Assembly (NCBI GenBank): GCA_016926925.1
Contig: JAFGNQ010000165.1
Span: forward strand, 1-15,720
DNA length: 15,720 nt
Source: Candidatus Aminicenantota bacterium
Lineage (GTDB): Bacteria; Acidobacteriota; Aminicenantia; Aminicenantales; Aminicenantaceae
Direction of reading: 5' to 3'
A program made the position numbers and the translations under genes. Positions 14,157 through 15,720 of this stretch are shown in pieces; the stretch's first letter is position 1; every line of letters begins with the position of its first letter. Under the pieces are notes generated by a model. The model made no database searches, had not been told where the DNA came from, and worked only from the letters and a program-made list of their open reading frames with translations.

Positions 14157-15326
14157 ATGATACTCCGGCTGGCCTTGCGCAACATCTTAGGTGCGGGGAT
14201 CCGAACATGGTTGAACGTGGTGGTCTTGTCCTTCGCCTTTGTGGCCATCATTGGGATGCAAGGGATATATATCGGTATGGGCGAGCAGGCTGCCGATGCC
14301 ATGATCGATGCCGAATGCGGGGGAGGTCAGTACTGGAACGAAAACTACGACCCGAACGATTTGCTGTCTCTGCCGGACGCGCACGGAAAGATCCCGGACC
14401 CTTTGCAAAAATTAATCGATAAAGGACAGGCTGCACCCATCCTGATAATTCAAGGAACAGCCTATCCCGAAGGACGCATCCAACCCGTCCTGCTCAAGGG
14501 AATCGACCCGTACCAAAAAATTCTCACTCTGCCTTCACGTTTTCTCGCTCGAACCGGGGATGATCTCCCTGCTTTGATCGGAACACGCATGGCACAAAAT
14601 ACCGGTTTAGGCATTGGTGATTCCGTTACGATACGCTGGCGGGATTCTCATGGAACCTTCGATGCCCGAGATATTCAGATCGTCCAGGTTATGAACACCT
14701 CGGTGCCGACCATAGATCAAGGCCAGATCTGGCTGCCCTTGAATATGCTGCGCGAGTTGAGCCGGATGGAAGGAGAGGCCACCCTGGTCGTAGCGGCCAA
14801 GGGATTGGAGGAACCCCCTCAAATTTCAGGCTGGAATTTTAAAAACATGAATTTCCTACTTGAGGACGTCAGGGCCCTGGTCAAGAGCAAAACGGCGGGA
14901 GCATCCATTCTCTATGTCGTTCTCATTGCACTGGCGATGCTGGCCATTTTCAACACTCAGGTTCTCTCCATCTTCCGTCGGAAAAAGGAAATGGGAACGC
15001 TCATGGCCTTGGGTTTTACTCGGTTCAAGGTCATACAACTCTTCACTTTGGAGGGCGCTCTTCACAGCGTTCTGGCAGCGGCCGCGGCTGCCGTTTACGG
15101 AATTCCTTTGCTGGTTACATTCGCCAAAAACGGCTGGGCCATGCCCCAATCCGTGGGCAGTTACGGTTTCGCCATCGGAGAAAAGCTATTTCCGACCTAC
15201 AGTGCAGGATTGATACTGGGAACCACTCTTCTGGTTCTAACGATAACGACGATCGTCAGTTTTCTGCCCACACGCAAAATCACCAAACTGAAACCTACCG
15301 AAGCATTGAGAGGAAGAAGTCTATGA
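14157..15326 (+). CDS. ABC transporter permease, FtsX/MacB type
   Basis: The 389-residue product has the four-helix layout of this family: one helix near the N-terminus (about 20-40), a periplasmic domain of about 200 residues, and three helices at the C-terminus (about 250-272, 301-322, 352-372). The family signature after helix 2 is present: a basic RRKKEMGTLMALGF stretch, then LFTLEGALHS. The end LPTRKITKLKPTEALRG is the usual cytoplasmic tail. Such permeases pair with an ABC ATPase to move lipoproteins, peptides or drugs, or to transmit force across the envelope. The ATG at 14157 follows AAGGAGGAG by three bases; an upstream in-frame start at 14136 is unlikely because it lies within the -10 element. 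The stop overlaps the start of the next permease (ATGA), showing translational coupling. No ATPase lies in the window; it is expected downstream. Confidence 0.9.
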   Translation: MILRLALRNILGAGIRTWLNVVVLSFAFVAIIGMQGIYIGMGEQAADAMIDAECGGGQYWNENYDPNDLLSLPDAHGKIPDPLQKLIDKGQAAPILIIQGTAYPEGRIQPVLLKGIDPYQKILTLPSRFLARTGDDLPALIGTRMAQNTGLGIGDSVTIRWRDSHGTFDARDIQIVQVMNTSVPTIDQGQIWLPLNMLRELSRMEGEATLVVAAKGLEEPPQISGWNFKNMNFLLEDVRALVKSKTAGASILYVVLIALAMLAIFNTQVLSIFRRKKEMGTLMALGFTRFKVIQLFTLEGALHSVLAAAAAAVYGIPLLVTFAKNGWAMPQSVGSYGFAIGEKLFPTYSAGLILGTTLLVLTITTIVSFLPTRKITKLKPTEALRGRSL

Positions 15327-15720
15327 TCGGCTTTCTTTTCAAGGGATTGATGCGGGATCGCTCGCGAAGTCTCTTCCCCTTACTGACGGTCATTATCGGG
15401 GTTCTGCTGACGGTTCTCGGCCTATCCTGGATCAGCGGGGCCGAGACCAATTTTATCGACTCAAGCGCCAAATTCAACACCGGGCATGTCAAAATCATGT
15501 CGCGGGCTTATGCCCGGGAATCCGAACAGATGCCCAATGATTTGGCTTATATCGGCGTCAGGGAACTCATGGAAAAGCTCCAAAGGGATTTTCCCGATAT
15601 GATCTGGACTTCGCGGATAAAATTCGGGGGATTGTTGGATATTCCCGATGACATGGGAGAAACCCGGGCCCAAGGTCCGGTGGCCGGTTTCGCCTTGGAC
15701 CTCTTTTCCGAGAGGAGCAC
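15323..15720 (+). CDS. Second ABC transporter permease, N-terminal part, cut by window edge
   Basis: The frame opens with ATG at 15323 inside the stop region of the previous gene (ATGA overlap) and stays open to the last base, giving 132 complete codons. It begins MIGFLFKGLMRDRSRSLFP, followed by one hydrophobic helix (about residues 18-38, LLTVIIGVLLTVLGLSWISG), and then a periplasmic domain with TGHVKIMSRAYARE and EQMPNDLAY. This matches the N-terminal half of FtsX/MacB-type permeases and pairs with the gene before it, so the transporter is probably a heterodimer of two permeases. C-terminal helices lie outside the window. Confidence 0.85.
   Translation, partial: MIGFLFKGLMRDRSRSLFPLLTVIIGVLLTVLGLSWISGAETNFIDSSAKFNTGHVKIMSRAYARESEQMPNDLAYIGVRELMEKLQRDFPDMIWTSRIKFGGLLDIPDDMGETRAQGPVAGFALDLFSERS

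Noticed and set aside
1..15720. CRISPR arrays, tRNA or rRNA genes, insertion sequences, phage attachment sites
   Set aside because: I saw no regularly spaced repeats, no cloverleaf-like or rRNA-like conserved sequence, no transposase or integrase, and no terminal inverted repeats by eye on either strand.

Overview
The window looks like a piece of chromosome from a Gram-negative bacterium of moderate GC. It carries an M14 peptidase end, an M49 peptidase remnant, two CocE/NonD-type hydrolases (one a lipoprotein), a beta-lactamase-fold serine hydrolase and FtsX-type permeases. This mix, rich in secreted hydrolases, resembles Acidobacteriota/Aminicenantes-like genomes, but that placement is inference and no taxonomic marker (rRNA, tRNA, ribosomal protein) is present.

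Layout, left part. Bases 1-429 are the 3' end of an M14-type peptidase gene. After a 327-base gap with a promoter and an 11-bp direct repeat comes a two-gene unit: a stand-alone response-regulator receiver (757-1179) and a 444-residue protein of unknown family (1195-2529). A second gap (2530-2861) has a good promoter and three consecutive hairpins leading to an alpha-oxoamine synthase related to glycine C-acetyltransferase (2862-4088). Facing it is a membrane-anchored SAM-dependent methyltransferase on the minus strand (4215-5159), with a terminator-like hairpin between them. Bases 5386-6138 encode only the C-terminal third of an M49 (dipeptidyl-peptidase III) enzyme, apparently a pseudogene.

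Middle part. From 12923 down to 6252 lies a minus-strand cluster of four genes, all exported by their N-termini: a serine hydrolase with an altered active site, a CocE/NonD hydrolase, an unknown 344-residue protein, and a second CocE/NonD hydrolase that is a lipoprotein. Most start codons have a clear Shine-Dalgarno sequence. The set suggests an envelope-located module for cleaving peptides, amides or esters; the substrate is not evident.

Right part. Divergent from this cluster is an ATP-grasp-like protein (13098-14009) whose recognisable elements appear in an unusual order. It is followed by an FtsX/MacB-type ABC permease (14157-15326) with its own promoter, which overlaps by 4 bp a second permease (15323 onward) cut by the window edge. 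The matching ABC ATPase is not in the window.

The most promising leads are the receiver plus unknown protein pair, the structured leader before the oxoamine synthase, the serine hydrolase whose SxxK and YxN motifs are both replaced, and the permuted-looking ATP-grasp protein.
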